Shown in pieces: positions 1 through 9,397 of a stretch of 64,000 nucleotides of DNA; positions within the stretch are counted from its first letter, which is position 1; every line of letters starts with the position of its first letter. The DNA comes from Sphingomonas oligoaromativorans (GTDB lineage Bacteria; Pseudomonadota; Alphaproteobacteria; Sphingomonadales; Sphingomonadaceae), in NCBI RefSeq assembly GCF_011762195.1, contig NZ_JAASQK010000001.1, forward strand, positions 248,001-312,000, given 5' to 3'. A program made the position numbers and the translations under genes. Below the pieces are notes generated by a model. The model saw only the letters and a list, made by a program, of their open reading frames with translations, was not told the DNA's origin and searched no databases.

Positions 1-388
1 GAACAAGGGCGAGAGCATTCGCGTCTTCCCGATCTCCAACTGGACCGAGCTGGACATCTGGCAGTATATCCAGCTTGAGAATATCCCGATCGTGCCGCTC
101 TATTTCGCCGCCCCGCGCCCGACCGTGGAGCGCGATGGGTTGCTGCTGATGGTGGACGACGAGCGTTTCCGCCTGAAGCCGGGCGAGGAGCCGGTGATGC
201 GCTCGATCCGTTTCCGCACATTGGGCTGCTATCCGCTGACCGGCGCGGTGGAGAGCGAGGCGGCGACGCTCAGCGAGGTGATCCAGGAGATGCTGCTCAC
301 CACCACGTCCGAGCGGCAGGGGCGCGCCATCGATCGCGACGGGGGCGACGCCAGCATGGAGAAGAAGAAGCAGGAGGGGTATTTTTGA
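1..388 (+). CDS. cysD: Sulfate adenylyltransferase subunit 2 (CysD), 3' part
   Basis: The gene begins before the window; the reading frame is open from base 2, leaving about 128 residues. CysD is the ATP-sulfurylase catalytic subunit that makes adenosine 5'-phosphosulfate from ATP and sulfate, working with the GTPase CysN. The visible part carries the conserved C-terminal stretch of the family ([15 protein letters not shown], then [13 protein letters not shown]). The stop codon overlaps the ATG of the cysN/C fusion by one base, so the two subunits are translationally linked. A strong Shine-Dalgarno (AGGAGG, 372-377) for the next gene lies inside this coding region. Identification is secure from motif and context; the N-terminal PP-loop is outside the window. 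Confidence 0.95.
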   Translation, partial: NKGESIRVFPISNWTELDIWQYIQLENIPIVPLYFAAPRPTVERDGLLLMVDDERFRLKPGEEPVMRSIRFRTLGCYPLTGAVESEAATLSEVIQEMLLTTTSERQGRAIDRDGGDASMEKKKQEGYF

Positions 389-2313
389 TGAACGACACCT
401 CCAGCTATCGCGCCGACGCGCTGATCGCCGCCGACATCGACGCCTATCTCGACCGGCATCGCCGCAAGTCGCTGCTGCGCTTCATCACCTGCGGATCGGT
501 CGACGACGGCAAGTCCACGCTGATCGGGCGGCTGCTCTATGATTCGAAGATGATCTTCGAGGATCAGCTCGCGGCGCTCGAAGCGGACTCCAGGCGCGTC
601 GGCACGCAGGGGCAGGCGATCGACTTCGCGCTGCTGGTTGATGGCCTCGCCGCCGAGCGCGAGCAGGGCATCACGATCGACGTCGCCTATCGCTTCTTCG
701 CGACCGAGAAGCGCAAGTTCATCGTCGCCGACACACCCGGCCACGAGCAATACACGCGCAACATGGTGACGGGCGCGTCCACCGCCGACCTCGCCGTGAT
801 CCTGATCGACGCGCGCAAGGGCGTGCTGACCCAGACGCGGCGGCATAGCTATCTCGCGCATCTGATCGGCGTGCGGCATATCGTGCTGGCGGTGAACAAG
901 ATGGATCTGGTCGAGTATGACCGGGCCACCTTCGACGTGATCGTGGCGGATTACCGCGCCTTCGCCGACTCGATCGGCATCGCGGATTTCGTCGCCATGC
1001 CGATCTCGGGCTTCGTCGGCGACAATATCACGACGCGGTCCGAGAACACGCCCTGGTATCAGGGGCCGACGCTGATCGAGCATCTCGAAGGCGTCGAGGT
1101 CGATGCCGAGGCGGAGCAGGCCAGGCCGTTCCGCATGAGCGTGCAGTGGGTGAACCGCCCGAACCTCGATTTCCGGGGCTTCGCGGGGCAGATTGCGGCG
1201 GGCGTGGTCCGTCCGGGTGATGCGATCCGGGTGCTGCCCTCGGGCAAGACCTCGACGGTGGAGCGCATCGTCACGCTCGACGGCGATCTGCCGGAAGCGG
1301 TGGCGGGCCAGTCGGTCACGCTGACGCTGGCCGACGAGATCGACTGCTCGCGCGGCGACGTGATCGCGGTCGCCTCCAACCCGCCGCAGGCCGCCGACCA
1401 GTTCGAGGCGAGCCTCGTCTGGATGGCCGAGGAGGCGATGCTGCCGGGCCGGCCCTATTGGCTGAAGCTCGGCGCGCAGACCGTCACCGTGCAAGTGCAG
1501 GCGCCCAAATATCAGATCAACGTCAACACGATGGAGAAGCTCGCGGCGAAGACGCTGGAGCTGAACGCCATCGGCGTGGCGAACCTTTCCACCGATCGCC
1601 CGCTGGTGTTCGAGGCCTATCAGGAGAACCGTGCGCTCGGCGGCTTCATCCTGATCGACAAGCTCACCAACGCGACCGTCGCGGCGGGCATGATCCACTT
1701 CGCGCTGCGCCGCGCGGAGAATGTCCACTGGCAGGCGATCGACGTCACCCGCGAGGCCCATGCGCGGCTCAAGAACCAGGCGCCCAAGCTGCTCTGGTTC
1801 ACGGGCCTGTCGGGGGCGGGCAAGTCGACCATCGCCAATCTGGTGGAGAAGAAGCTCCACGCGCTCGGGCGGCACAGCTTCCTGCTCGACGGCGACAATG
1901 TGCGCCACGGGCTCAACAAGGATCTGGGCTTCACCGACGCGGACCGGGTGGAGAATATCCGCCGCGTCGGCGAGGTGGCCAAGCTGATGGCGGATGCCGG
2001 GCTGATCGTGCTCACCGCCTTCATCTCGCCCTTCCGGGCCGAGCGCGAGATGGTGCGCCGGATGCTGCCGCAGGGCGAGTTCGTCGAGATTCACATCGAT
2101 ACCCCGCTGGCCGATGCCGAGCGGCGCGACGTGAAGGGCCTCTACGCTAAGGCGCGACGGGGCGAACTGAAGCATTTCACCGGCATCGACAGCCCCTACG
2201 AAGCCCCTGAAAATCCAGAGATTCGCATCGACACCACGCGGATGTCGGCGGAGGCCGCGGCAGAGCGGATCGTCGATCACATCCTGCGCGACGCCATCAT
2301 CTGGGAGATTTGA
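388..2313 (+). CDS. cysNC: Bifunctional sulfate adenylyltransferase subunit 1 / APS kinase (CysN-CysC fusion)
   Basis: 641 residues. The N-terminal part is an EF-Tu-like GTPase that drives APS synthesis by CysD: G1 GSVDDGKST near residue 36, [12 protein letters not shown] (G3) and NKMD (G4). The C-terminal part is APS kinase (CysC), with its P-loop GLSGAGKST near residue 473 and the [10 protein letters not shown] stretch. The kinase phosphorylates APS to PAPS, so both steps sit on one polypeptide. ATG 388 is preferred to the in-frame TTG at 385 because AGGAGG ends 10 bases upstream and ATG 388 overlaps the cysD stop (TGATG). The cytosolic product could supply PAPS to sulfotransferases such as the TPR-sulfotransferase at 13794; that link is inference. 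Confidence 0.96.
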   Translation: MNDTSSYRADALIAADIDAYLDRHRRKSLLRFITCGSVDDGKSTLIGRLLYDSKMIFEDQLAALEADSRRVGTQGQAIDFALLVDGLAAEREQGITIDVAYRFFATEKRKFIVADTPGHEQYTRNMVTGASTADLAVILIDARKGVLTQTRRHSYLAHLIGVRHIVLAVNKMDLVEYDRATFDVIVADYRAFADSIGIADFVAMPISGFVGDNITTRSENTPWYQGPTLIEHLEGVEVDAEAEQARPFRMSVQWVNRPNLDFRGFAGQIAAGVVRPGDAIRVLPSGKTSTVERIVTLDGDLPEAVAGQSVTLTLADEIDCSRGDVIAVASNPPQAADQFEASLVWMAEEAMLPGRPYWLKLGAQTVTVQVQAPKYQINVNTMEKLAAKTLELNAIGVANLSTDRPLVFEAYQENRALGGFILIDKLTNATVAAGMIHFALRRAENVHWQAIDVTREAHARLKNQAPKLLWFTGLSGAGKSTIANLVEKKLHALGRHSFLLDGDNVRHGLNKDLGFTDADRVENIRRVGEVAKLMADAGLIVLTAFISPFRAEREMVRRMLPQGEFVEIHIDTPLADAERRDVKGLYAKARRGELKHFTGIDSPYEAPENPEIRIDTTRMSAEAAAERIVDHILRDAIIWEI

Positions 2314-2492
2314 GGCCGGCAGAGGTTCCCACGGCGTTCGCGGCAGGATAAGGCTTGATGCGAACGCCCGGCCGGGGCGTCCGGGGAAGACATTACCGAT
2401 CCTTCATGCCGAGGTCACGGCACCGCTGAGGCGCCACGGCTACGGTCAACGGCGTCGGCGGGCCTGGACCCTGTCACGCCGATGCATGACGG

Positions 2493-2539
2493 AACGGCGC
2501 TCGGCTACCCACTCCCGGCCGGGCGCCGTTTTCGTTTTT
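2493..2539 (+). terminator. Intrinsic terminator-like hairpin ahead of the GH18/NodB/GT2 gene
   Basis: Eight-base perfect arms AACGGCGC (2493-2500) and GCGCCGTT (2523-2530) are followed by a T-rich tail TTCGTTTTT (2531-2539). It lies 180 bases after cysNC but only 26 bases before the start at 2565. It may end read-through from cysNC, end a short leader RNA, or act as an attenuator for the downstream gene. The preceding leader also contains a smaller hairpin built from ACGCCC and GGGCGT near 2360-2385. No known riboswitch class was recognised. Confidence 0.55.
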
Positions 2540-2564
2540 GCGTGAGGGTGGGGTAACAGGTGAT

Positions 2565-5500
2565 ATGAAGGCCCCGGTTTTCTACGATCCCAGCGGCAGG
2601 CGGAAGCGCTGGTCGCTTCGAGCCCTGTTCGCGCTGATTATCGCGCTGGCGATCACCGCCTGCGTCTTCGCGCTGACGATCGTCCATGTCCCGGTGCCGA
2701 GCCCGCTGGATATCCGCATCGAACGTGCGCAGCCGCGCCCGCTGCCGGCGCAGATCGCGCATGTCCGCCGCGTGCTGAAGCGCGCGCTGGGCGGCTGGCT
2801 GCCGGTCTCGACCGGCGCGCAGGAGCGGGCCGCCGCCGCCGTGCATCAGCAGGTCGTCGCCTTCTATGTGCCGTGGGACGATGCCTCGCGCACCTCGCTC
2901 GTCCGCCACATCGGCCAGATCGACTGGCTGGTGCCGGTGCTGGCGACGGTGAACGGCCCGAACCACGACTTCACGGCCCTGAACGACCGTGTGCTCGACG
3001 CGGTGCTGCGTCAGGGCAGCAGCCGGCCCAAGATCCTGCCGCTCGTCCAGAACTTCTCCAACGGCCAGCCCGACGGCCCCGGCTTCGCGGCGCTGCTGCG
3101 CGATCCGAAGGCGCGCGCGCGCCTGCTCGACCAGATCGAGCCGATGCTGGTGCGCTGGCAGGCGGCCGGCGTGGCGCTCGATTTCGAGGATCTGCCCGTC
3201 ACCGCCCAGCGCGATTATCTGCGCTTCATCGCCGAGGCGAAGGCGCGGTTCGGCGCCAAGGGGCTGATGGTGACGGTTGCCGTCCCGGTCGGCAATCCCG
3301 AGTGGAACCTGAAGGCCTATGCCCAGATCGCCGATCGCCTGTTCATCATGGACTATGACGAGCATGAGACGAGCAGCGAGCCGGGGCCTGTCGCCTCGCA
3401 GCGCTGGTTCGTCGACCGGATGCGCGAGGCGGTCGCCGCCATCGGCCCGGCCAAGTCGATCGTCGCCATCGCCAATTACGGCTATGACTGGAAGAAGGGG
3501 AACAAGGAGGCCGGCATCGTCTCGGTCGAGGATGCGTGGCTGACCGCGCACGACAGCGAATCGCAGATCCGCTTCGACCCGGAGAGCGGCAACCCGACCT
3601 TCGATTATGCCGACGACGACGGCGTGCCCCATTCCGTCTGGTTCCTCGACGCCGCAACCGCGTGGAACCAGCTCCGCGCGGCGGACGCGATCGGCGTTTC
3701 GGGCGTGGCGCTATGGCGACTGGGTTCGGAAGACCCCGGCGTCTGGGATGCGTTCAAGGCGTTCGAGAGCCGGAAGGTGCCCGATCTCGGCTCGCTGCGC
3801 TCGGTCGGCGACGTCGACGTCGAGGGCAATGGCGAGGTGCTGCGCATCACCGATACGCCCACCACCGGCCACCGCACCATCACGGCCGACGGCAACAACC
3901 TGATCCGCGGCGAGGCGTATGAGAGCCTGCCGACGCCCTATGTGGTCACCCGCACCGGCTATCAGCCGGGCATGGTGGCGCTGACCTTCGACGACGGGCC
4001 GGATTCGGTGTGGACGCCGAAGATCCTCGATATCCTGAAGAAGGAGGGCGTTCCCGGCACCTTCTTCGTGATCGGCGAGAATGCGGTCAGCCACCCCGGC
4101 CTGCTCAACCGCATCATCGCGCAAGGCGGCGAGATCGGGAACCACAGCTATACGCATCCGAACATGGCGCTCGCCTCAGGGCGCGGCATCAATATCGAGC
4201 TCAACGCCACGCAGCGCCTGATCGAGGCCTATACCGGCCGCGGCACGCGCCTGCTGCGCATCCCTTATTTCGGCGACGCCGAGCCGACGACCGACGACGA
4301 ACTCATCCCCGCGCTGCGCGCGCAGGACGACGGCTATGTCAATGTCGGTCTCCATGTCGACACCGAGGACTGGACGCGCCCCGGCGCGGCCACGATCATC
4401 CGCAACGGCATCGAGGGCGTGCTGGCGAGCAACGCCGAACGGTCCGGCAACATCATGCTGCTCCACGATGCGGGCGGCGACCGCAGCGAAACGGTCGAGG
4501 CGCTGCCGATCCTGATCCGCACGCTGAAGGCGAAAGGCTATAAGTTCGTCACCGTGTCGCAGCTCGTCGGGCTGACGCCGCAGCAGGTGATGCCCACCAT
4601 CTCGGGCCAGGATCTGGTGGCGGTTCGGGCCGACGTCGGCATCTTCCTGTTCCTCGCCGGGCTTCTGGCGACGTTGAAGTGGCTGTTCTTCGTGGCGATC
4701 ACGCTCGGTATCTCGCGCGCCGTGCTGATGGCGATCCTCGCCATCTTCTCGAAGCGCGAGCAGGCGAAGGAGCCGGTGCCCGAGATCGATCCCAACCGTT
4801 TCGTCTCGGTGCTGATCCCCGCCTTCAACGAGGCGCGGGTGATCGAAAGCTCGATCCGCCGCGTGCTGGAGAGCGAGCAGGTGCGGCTCGAGGTGATCGT
4901 CATCGACGACGGATCGACCGACGGCACCAGCGAGATCGTCAACCAGGCCTTTGCTGGCGAACCGCGCGTGCGCGTGCTGACGCTCACCAACGGCGGCAAG
5001 GCGGCTGCGCTCAACCGGGGCATGACGCTGGCGAGCGGTGACGTGATCGTGGCGCTCGACGCCGACACCCAGTTCGAGAAGACCACCATCGCGCGCCTCG
5101 CGCGCTGGTTCGCGGACGAGGAGATCGGCGCGGTCGCCGGCAACGCCAAGGTCGGCAATCGGGTGAACCTCGTCACCCGCTGGCAGGCCGTGGAATATGT
5201 GACGGCGCAGAATCTCGAACGCCGCGCGCTCAGCCGCTTCGACGCGATCACCGTGGTGCCGGGAGCCGTCGGCGCATGGCGTCGCTCGGCGCTGGACGCG
5301 GTGGGCGGCTATCCGGTCGACACGCTGGCCGAGGATCAGGATCTCACCATCGCCATCCAGCGCGTCGGCTGGCGCGTCGCCTATGACGTGGACGCGGTAG
5401 CGTGGACGGAGGCGCCCGAAACGTTCCGCGCGCTCGCCAAGCAGCGCTTCCGCTGGGCGTTCGGCACGCTGCAATGCCTGTGGAAGCACCGCGCCATCCT

Positions 5501-5912
5501 GCGCGAGCGCAAGCCAGCCGGCCTCGCGCTGGTCGGCATCCCGCAGGCGTGGCTGTTCCAGATCGTGTTCGCGATGATCTCGCCGATCATCGATCTCGCG
5601 CTCGGCATCAGCATCGTCTCGACGATCCTCCGCATCCACCAGCACGGCTGGGCGCAGACCCAGAGCGACGTGCTGCGCATGGGCGTCTACTGGGTGGCCT
5701 TCACGTCGATCGATCTGATCTGCGGCTGGATCGCCTATCGGCTGGAGCCGCGGCGGCAATTCTATCCGGGCCATCTGCTGCTGGCGCAGCGCTTCGTCTA
5801 TCGCCAGCTCATGTATTCGGTGGTGCTCCGCGCGGTGGGCGCGGCGCTGTCGGGTCCATGGGTCGGCTGGGGCAAGCTCCAGCGCACCGGCCGGGTGGAG
5901 GCGAGCGCCTAG
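2565..5912 (+). CDS. Three-module GH18-like / NodB polysaccharide deacetylase / GT2 glycosyltransferase membrane protein
   Basis: 1115 residues. Order: a cytoplasmic start and TM helix (about residues 20-42); a GH18/YaaH-like domain with GVALDFEDL matching the catalytic D-x-E strand; a NodB carbohydrate esterase domain from about residue 470 with LTFDDGPDS, the metal-binding HSYTHP and the distal LLHDAGG; a TM segment; and a processive GT2 domain from about residue 748 (VLIPAFNEA, IDDGSTDGT, DADTQF, QRFRW) with several C-terminal TM helices. This resembles a PgaB/PgaC-like pair fused together: synthesis and export by the GT2 part, periplasmic trimming by the other two, for a beta-linked amino-sugar polymer. 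ATG 2565 is chosen because a purine-rich site precedes it. The polymer identity is inferred. Confidence 0.88.
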   Translation: MKAPVFYDPSGRRKRWSLRALFALIIALAITACVFALTIVHVPVPSPLDIRIERAQPRPLPAQIAHVRRVLKRALGGWLPVSTGAQERAAAAVHQQVVAFYVPWDDASRTSLVRHIGQIDWLVPVLATVNGPNHDFTALNDRVLDAVLRQGSSRPKILPLVQNFSNGQPDGPGFAALLRDPKARARLLDQIEPMLVRWQAAGVALDFEDLPVTAQRDYLRFIAEAKARFGAKGLMVTVAVPVGNPEWNLKAYAQIADRLFIMDYDEHETSSEPGPVASQRWFVDRMREAVAAIGPAKSIVAIANYGYDWKKGNKEAGIVSVEDAWLTAHDSESQIRFDPESGNPTFDYADDDGVPHSVWFLDAATAWNQLRAADAIGVSGVALWRLGSEDPGVWDAFKAFESRKVPDLGSLRSVGDVDVEGNGEVLRITDTPTTGHRTITADGNNLIRGEAYESLPTPYVVTRTGYQPGMVALTFDDGPDSVWTPKILDILKKEGVPGTFFVIGENAVSHPGLLNRIIAQGGEIGNHSYTHPNMALASGRGINIELNATQRLIEAYTGRGTRLLRIPYFGDAEPTTDDELIPALRAQDDGYVNVGLHVDTEDWTRPGAATIIRNGIEGVLASNAERSGNIMLLHDAGGDRSETVEALPILIRTLKAKGYKFVTVSQLVGLTPQQVMPTISGQDLVAVRADVGIFLFLAGLLATLKWLFFVAITLGISRAVLMAILAIFSKREQAKEPVPEIDPNRFVSVLIPAFNEARVIESSIRRVLESEQVRLEVIVIDDGSTDGTSEIVNQAFAGEPRVRVLTLTNGGKAAALNRGMTLASGDVIVALDADTQFEKTTIARLARWFADEEIGAVAGNAKVGNRVNLVTRWQAVEYVTAQNLERRALSRFDAITVVPGAVGAWRRSALDAVGGYPVDTLAEDQDLTIAIQRVGWRVAYDVDAVAWTEAPETFRALAKQRFRWAFGTLQCLWKHRAILRERKPAGLALVGIPQAWLFQIVFAMISPIIDLALGISIVSTILRIHQHGWAQTQSDVLRMGVYWVAFTSIDLICGWIAYRLEPRRQFYPGHLLLAQRFVYRQLMYSVVLRAVGAALSGPWVGWGKLQRTGRVEASA

Positions 5913-7279
5913 GCCCGTACGCGAGGCAGCGACAGCCGGACCGAGAGGCCCGGCTGGTTGTCCCCCAGCTCGATGCCGCCGCCGTGCAGGCGAGAGACCG
6001 CCGCGGCGAGCGCGAGGCCGAGCCCCGCGCCGCCGGGCTGCCGCGCCGGGTCGAGCCGGCCGAAGCGGCGGAGCGCCTGCTCGCGCTGATCGGCGGGGAT
6101 GCCCGGCCCGTCATCGTCGACCAGCAGCGACACGAAATCCCCATGGCTGGCGACCGAGAGGCGGATATGCCCGCCCGCGCGCCCATATTTCATCGCATTG
6201 TCGACGAGGTTGGCGAGCGCCTGGCCGACCAACTCGCGATGGACGTCGGCATGGCCCTGGCCGCTGGCGGTGAGCGTGAAGCCGCGCTCCTCGGCGAGCG
6301 GGCCGTAGACCTCGGCTAGATCCTCCAGCATCCGCCCGAGATCGGTGGAGACGAAGCGGTCGCGCCCGATGCCGGCTTCCGCGCGGCTGATCTGGAGCGC
6401 GGTGGAGAGCATGGCGAGCAGCGTGTCCGCCTCGGCGCCCACGCGCTCCAGCGCGGCGACGGCGGCTTCGTCATCGGTCTCGCGCATCGCCCGGTCGATC
6501 GTGGCCGACAGGCGGGTGAGGGGGGATCGCAGATCGTGCGCCAGCGAGTCCGTGACGACGCGCAGCTCCGCGACCAGCGCCTCGATGCGGGCGAGCATCA
6601 GGTTGATCGCATCGGCGAGGTCTCCGAACGCATCGCCTCGGCTCTCATCGGCGGGGACGCGGAGCGAGAGGTCGCCCATGCCGACGCGGCGCGCCGTCTC
6701 GGCGATGCGCTCGACGCGCGCGGTGATGACCCGCGTCGCCACGATCGCGCCGAGCAGCGCGAGCGGGATGGCGAGCAGCAGCGCCGCGATCATCGCCTCG
6801 CCGGTGAGGCGGCGGACGCGCAGATCGCCCTCGATGACATGGCCGACGAGCAGGTGCGTGCCGTCGGGCAGCTTGGTGGAGATCACGCCCATCTGCTCGG
6901 GCTTGTCGCGCCCGACGCGGTAGAGCGGCGGCGTCACCTGCCAGCCGGCGTTGAAGGGCAGGAAGGGCGGCCAATCCTCGATATTGCCGGCGAGATGGTT
7001 GCCGACCGGATCGTCCAGCAGCACGGCCGCGTCGCGCGCGCCGGTGGTGGCGAGGCGCGTGGCGATGAGCTGCCTCAGGCCGCGCGAGCCCTCATGCTCG
7101 TAATCCGCGATCAGATCGTCGCGCAGCGCCGTCACCAGCGTGCGCGAGGTGCGCTCCAGTTCGTCCGCGATGATGTGCCGCACGAACAGCAGCAGCGCCG
7201 TCCCCGAGATGAGCTGGAGGATGAAGACCAGCGCGAAGAAGCGGGTCGTCGACGAGCGAAGGATCGCCGGCAGCCTCAC
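5909..7279 (-). CDS. Sensor histidine kinase with HAMP domain
   Basis: 456 residues, inner-membrane sensor. TM1 lies around residues 13-33, followed by a periplasmic domain of about 130 residues, TM2, a HAMP linker, HisKA with the phospho-accepting His in SLAHDLRSPLTRL, and HATPase with N-box LVDNAMKYG, G1 VDDDGPGIP and G2 GAGLGLALA. It should phosphorylate the OmpR-type regulator encoded 7 bases upstream in the same transcript. The gene ends tail to tail with the exopolysaccharide gene (4-base overlap). The stimulus is unknown; the PDZ membrane protein at the head of the operon may be part of the signalling. Confidence 0.93.
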   Translation of the reverse strand: MRLPAILRSSTTRFFALVFILQLISGTALLLFVRHIIADELERTSRTLVTALRDDLIADYEHEGSRGLRQLIATRLATTGARDAAVLLDDPVGNHLAGNIEDWPPFLPFNAGWQVTPPLYRVGRDKPEQMGVISTKLPDGTHLLVGHVIEGDLRVRRLTGEAMIAALLLAIPLALLGAIVATRVITARVERIAETARRVGMGDLSLRVPADESRGDAFGDLADAINLMLARIEALVAELRVVTDSLAHDLRSPLTRLSATIDRAMRETDDEAAVAALERVGAEADTLLAMLSTALQISRAEAGIGRDRFVSTDLGRMLEDLAEVYGPLAEERGFTLTASGQGHADVHRELVGQALANLVDNAMKYGRAGGHIRLSVASHGDFVSLLVDDDGPGIPADQREQALRRFGRLDPARQPGGAGLGLALAAAVSRLHGGGIELGDNQPGLSVRLSLPRVRA

Positions 7280-7286
7280 GTCGCGC

Positions 7287-7973
7287 TCAGGCCTCCGTTC
7301 CGAGGCGGTAACCCGCGCCGCGCACCGTGTGGATCAGCGGCACCGTCTCGCCATCGTCGATCTTGCGGCGCAGGCGGCTGACATGCACGTCGATCACGTT
7401 GGTGCCGGGATCGAAATGATAATCCCACACGCCCTCCAGCAGCATGGTGCGCGTGACGACCTGCTCCTTGTGACGCAGCAGATATTCGAGCAGCCGGAAC
7501 TCGCGCGGCTGAAGCTCGATCGGGCGCGCATCCCGCTTCACCTTGCGGGAGAGCAGGTCCATCTCCAGCCCGCCGCAGGAAAGCCGCGTGGTCGGCTGGG
7601 CGCTGCCTCCGCCCCGGCGCAGCATCAGCCGGAGGCGCGCGAGCAGCTCGGCGAAGGCGAAGGGCTTGGTGAGATAATCGTCCGATCCGGCGGTGAGCCC
7701 CGCCACCCGGTCATCCACCGCCGCCAGCGCCGAGAGCATCAGCACCGGCGTATGGATGCCGCCCGCGCGGATCGCGCCGAGCACCGCCATGCCGTCCATC
7801 CCCGGCAGCATCCGATCGAGGATGATCGCGTCATAGCCGCCGTCCGTCGCATGGAAGAGCCCGTCGCGGCCGTTGGCGGCATGATCCACCGTCATGCCCT
7901 CTTCGGTCAGCCCCTTGACGATATAGCCTGCGGTCTGCGCGTCGTCCTCAATCAGCAGGATTTTCTGCGCCAT
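7287..7973 (-). CDS. OmpR/PhoB-family response regulator
   Basis: 228 residues. The receiver domain has the acidic pair in LLIEDD, the phospho-acceptor Asp in IILDRMLPG, and the conserved Lys in DDYLTKPF. The C-terminal winged helix shows LQPREFRLLEYLL and IDVHVSRLRRKI. The start is the ATG at 7973 (MAQKILLIEDD), because the 24 residues of open frame before it do not fit the family. It overlaps the end of the PDZ gene by 26 bases and is followed after 7 bases by the kinase gene. Targets are unknown. Confidence 0.93.
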   Translation of the reverse strand: MAQKILLIEDDAQTAGYIVKGLTEEGMTVDHAANGRDGLFHATDGGYDAIILDRMLPGMDGMAVLGAIRAGGIHTPVLMLSALAAVDDRVAGLTAGSDDYLTKPFAFAELLARLRLMLRRGGGSAQPTTRLSCGGLEMDLLSRKVKRDARPIELQPREFRLLEYLLRHKEQVVTRTMLLEGVWDYHFDPGTNVIDVHVSRLRRKIDDGETVPLIHTVRGAGYRLGTEA

Positions 7974-8406
7974 ATCTTGTCCCCGTCGCCGCCATGGCAT
8001 CGCCCGCGGGTTCATTGCGGTCGATCGCGATCGTCCATACCGCATCTCCGCGCCGGATATGAAGCGCCAGACGTCGTGTCCCCTGCCGCAGCATCACGGC
8101 GCGCAACGCCGCGACATTGTGGACGGCATGGCCGTCGATCGCCTCGATCTCGTCGCCGACGCGGATGCCCGCCCGCTCCGCCGCGCCGTCGGAGCGGACG
8201 CTGGTGACGATCGGCATCTGGTCGTGGGTGTCGCCGATGGTCAGGCCGGGGATGGACGTGACGGCGCCGCCCCCGCGGCCGAACCGCTGGAAGCTGCCAT
8301 TTTCCGCCAGCATCAGAACAAGCGCGACGGCCCCGACAACGATGCCGACGCCGATTGCGAGCCCCCGTCCGATGCGGCGCTCCGTCATGCGCCGATACGC
8401 CATCAT
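7948..8406 (-). CDS. Single-TM protein with PDZ domain, first gene of a two-component operon
   Basis: 152 residues. One TM helix (about residues 15-33) is followed by a PDZ domain with ERAGIRVGDEIEAIDG, the usual ligand-groove signature. No protease domain is present, so it is not a DegP-type enzyme. The topology suggests a periplasmic PDZ domain anchored in the inner membrane. The coding end overlaps the regulator gene, and a G-rich Shine-Dalgarno (AAGGGGG) precedes the double ATG at 8406/8403. Being first in a PDZ-regulator-kinase operon, it may sense or scaffold an envelope protein for the kinase; that is inference. Confidence 0.8.
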   Translation of the reverse strand: MMAYRRMTERRIGRGLAIGVGIVVGAVALVLMLAENGSFQRFGRGGGAVTSIPGLTIGDTHDQMPIVTSVRSDGAAERAGIRVGDEIEAIDGHAVHNVAALRAVMLRQGTRRLALHIRRGDAVWTIAIDRNEPAGDAMAATGTRYGAENPAD

Positions 8407-8539
8407 GCCCCCTTCTCACGGTTCGGCATTTGCAACGCAATGAGGGGTAGATGACCGTTTGTTCATAAGCGGCTCATTGCGGGAGGCGGCCGGGCTTCCC
8501 ATCCTCACCGCGTGCGCTGCGGCGATGGGAGACAAGGAC

Positions 8540-9397
8540 ATGGATGCAGGTTTCGTGGGGCTCGGGCAGATGGGGCAGGGCATGGCGCGGCGCCTGCTGG
8601 AGGCCGGCCATCGCCTGACGGTGTGGAACCGCGATTCCGCCAAGGCCGATGCGCTGGTGGAGCGCGGGGCGGTGCGGGCGGACACGCCGGCCGGGGCCGC
8701 GAAGGCGGGGATCGTCTTCACCATGCTCGCCAACGACGCCGCGCTGGAGGCGGTGACGGAGGGCGAGGGCGGCATCCTCTCAGGTGGCGAGAGCGTGCTC
8801 CATGTCTCGTGCAGCACGGTGAGCGTGGCGCTGACCAAGCGGCTGACGGAGGCGCATCGTGCGCGGGGGCAGCGTTTCGTCTCGGCGCAGGTGCTGGGGC
8901 GGCCGGATGCGGCGGCGGCAGGCAGGCTCTCGATCATCGCGGGCGGGGAGGACGAGAATCTGGCGCGGCTTGAGCCCCTGTTCGAGGCGATCGGCGTGCG
9001 GGTGCTGCGGATGGGCGCGGAGCCGGCGATGGCCGCGGTGACGAAGCTCGCGGCCAACGCCTCGATCGCGGCGATCATCGAGACGCTGAGCGAGGCCTAT
9101 CGCATCGCCGCCGCCGAGAGCGTCGCGCCGGAGGCGATGGCCGGCTTCTTCCAAGAGACCGATTTCGGCAGCCGGATGATGACCGTCTACGGCCCGCTGA
9201 TCGCGGCGGAGACGTTCGAGCCGGCGGGCTTCCCGCTCATCCTCGGGCGCAAGGATGTCGGCCTTGCGCTCGCGGCGGCGGGCGAGGGGGCGGACATCCC
9301 CTTCATCCGCCAGCTCGCGGAGCGGATGGACGCGATCATCGCGGCCGATGGCGGCACCCGCGACTGGGCCGCGCTCGGCCAGCCGCCCAAGGCTTAG
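8540..9397 (+). CDS. NAD(P)-dependent beta-hydroxyacid dehydrogenase (3-hydroxyisobutyrate dehydrogenase family)
   Basis: 285 residues. The N-terminal Rossmann fold starts with GFVGLGQMGQGMARRLLEAG, the glycine-rich signature of the 6-phosphogluconate/3-hydroxyisobutyrate/tartronate-semialdehyde reductase family. The conserved catalytic Lys lies in VTKLAANASIAA, leading into the all-helical C-terminal domain. ATG 8540 is chosen because GGGAGACAAGG lies just upstream; the open frame extends to 8459 but that part lacks family features. It is divergent from the PDZ operon and convergent with the DUF1864 gene (4-base tail overlap). Substrate cannot be told from sequence. Confidence 0.88.
   Translation: MDAGFVGLGQMGQGMARRLLEAGHRLTVWNRDSAKADALVERGAVRADTPAGAAKAGIVFTMLANDAALEAVTEGEGGILSGGESVLHVSCSTVSVALTKRLTEAHRARGQRFVSAQVLGRPDAAAAGRLSIIAGGEDENLARLEPLFEAIGVRVLRMGAEPAMAAVTKLAANASIAAIIETLSEAYRIAAAESVAPEAMAGFFQETDFGSRMMTVYGPLIAAETFEPAGFPLILGRKDVGLALAAAGEGADIPFIRQLAERMDAIIAADGGTRDWAALGQPPKA

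Noticed and set aside
229-2280. Very long minus-strand open frame (683 codons) opposite cysNC
   Set aside because: Frame-shadow of a high-GC gene: no domain, His/Arg/Asp-rich composition typical of antisense frames, and the plus strand has a clear CysN-CysC protein. The same reasoning removes the long antisense frames opposite 2505-5774, 11242-13155, 13767-18017, 40617-42512 and 54662-56422.
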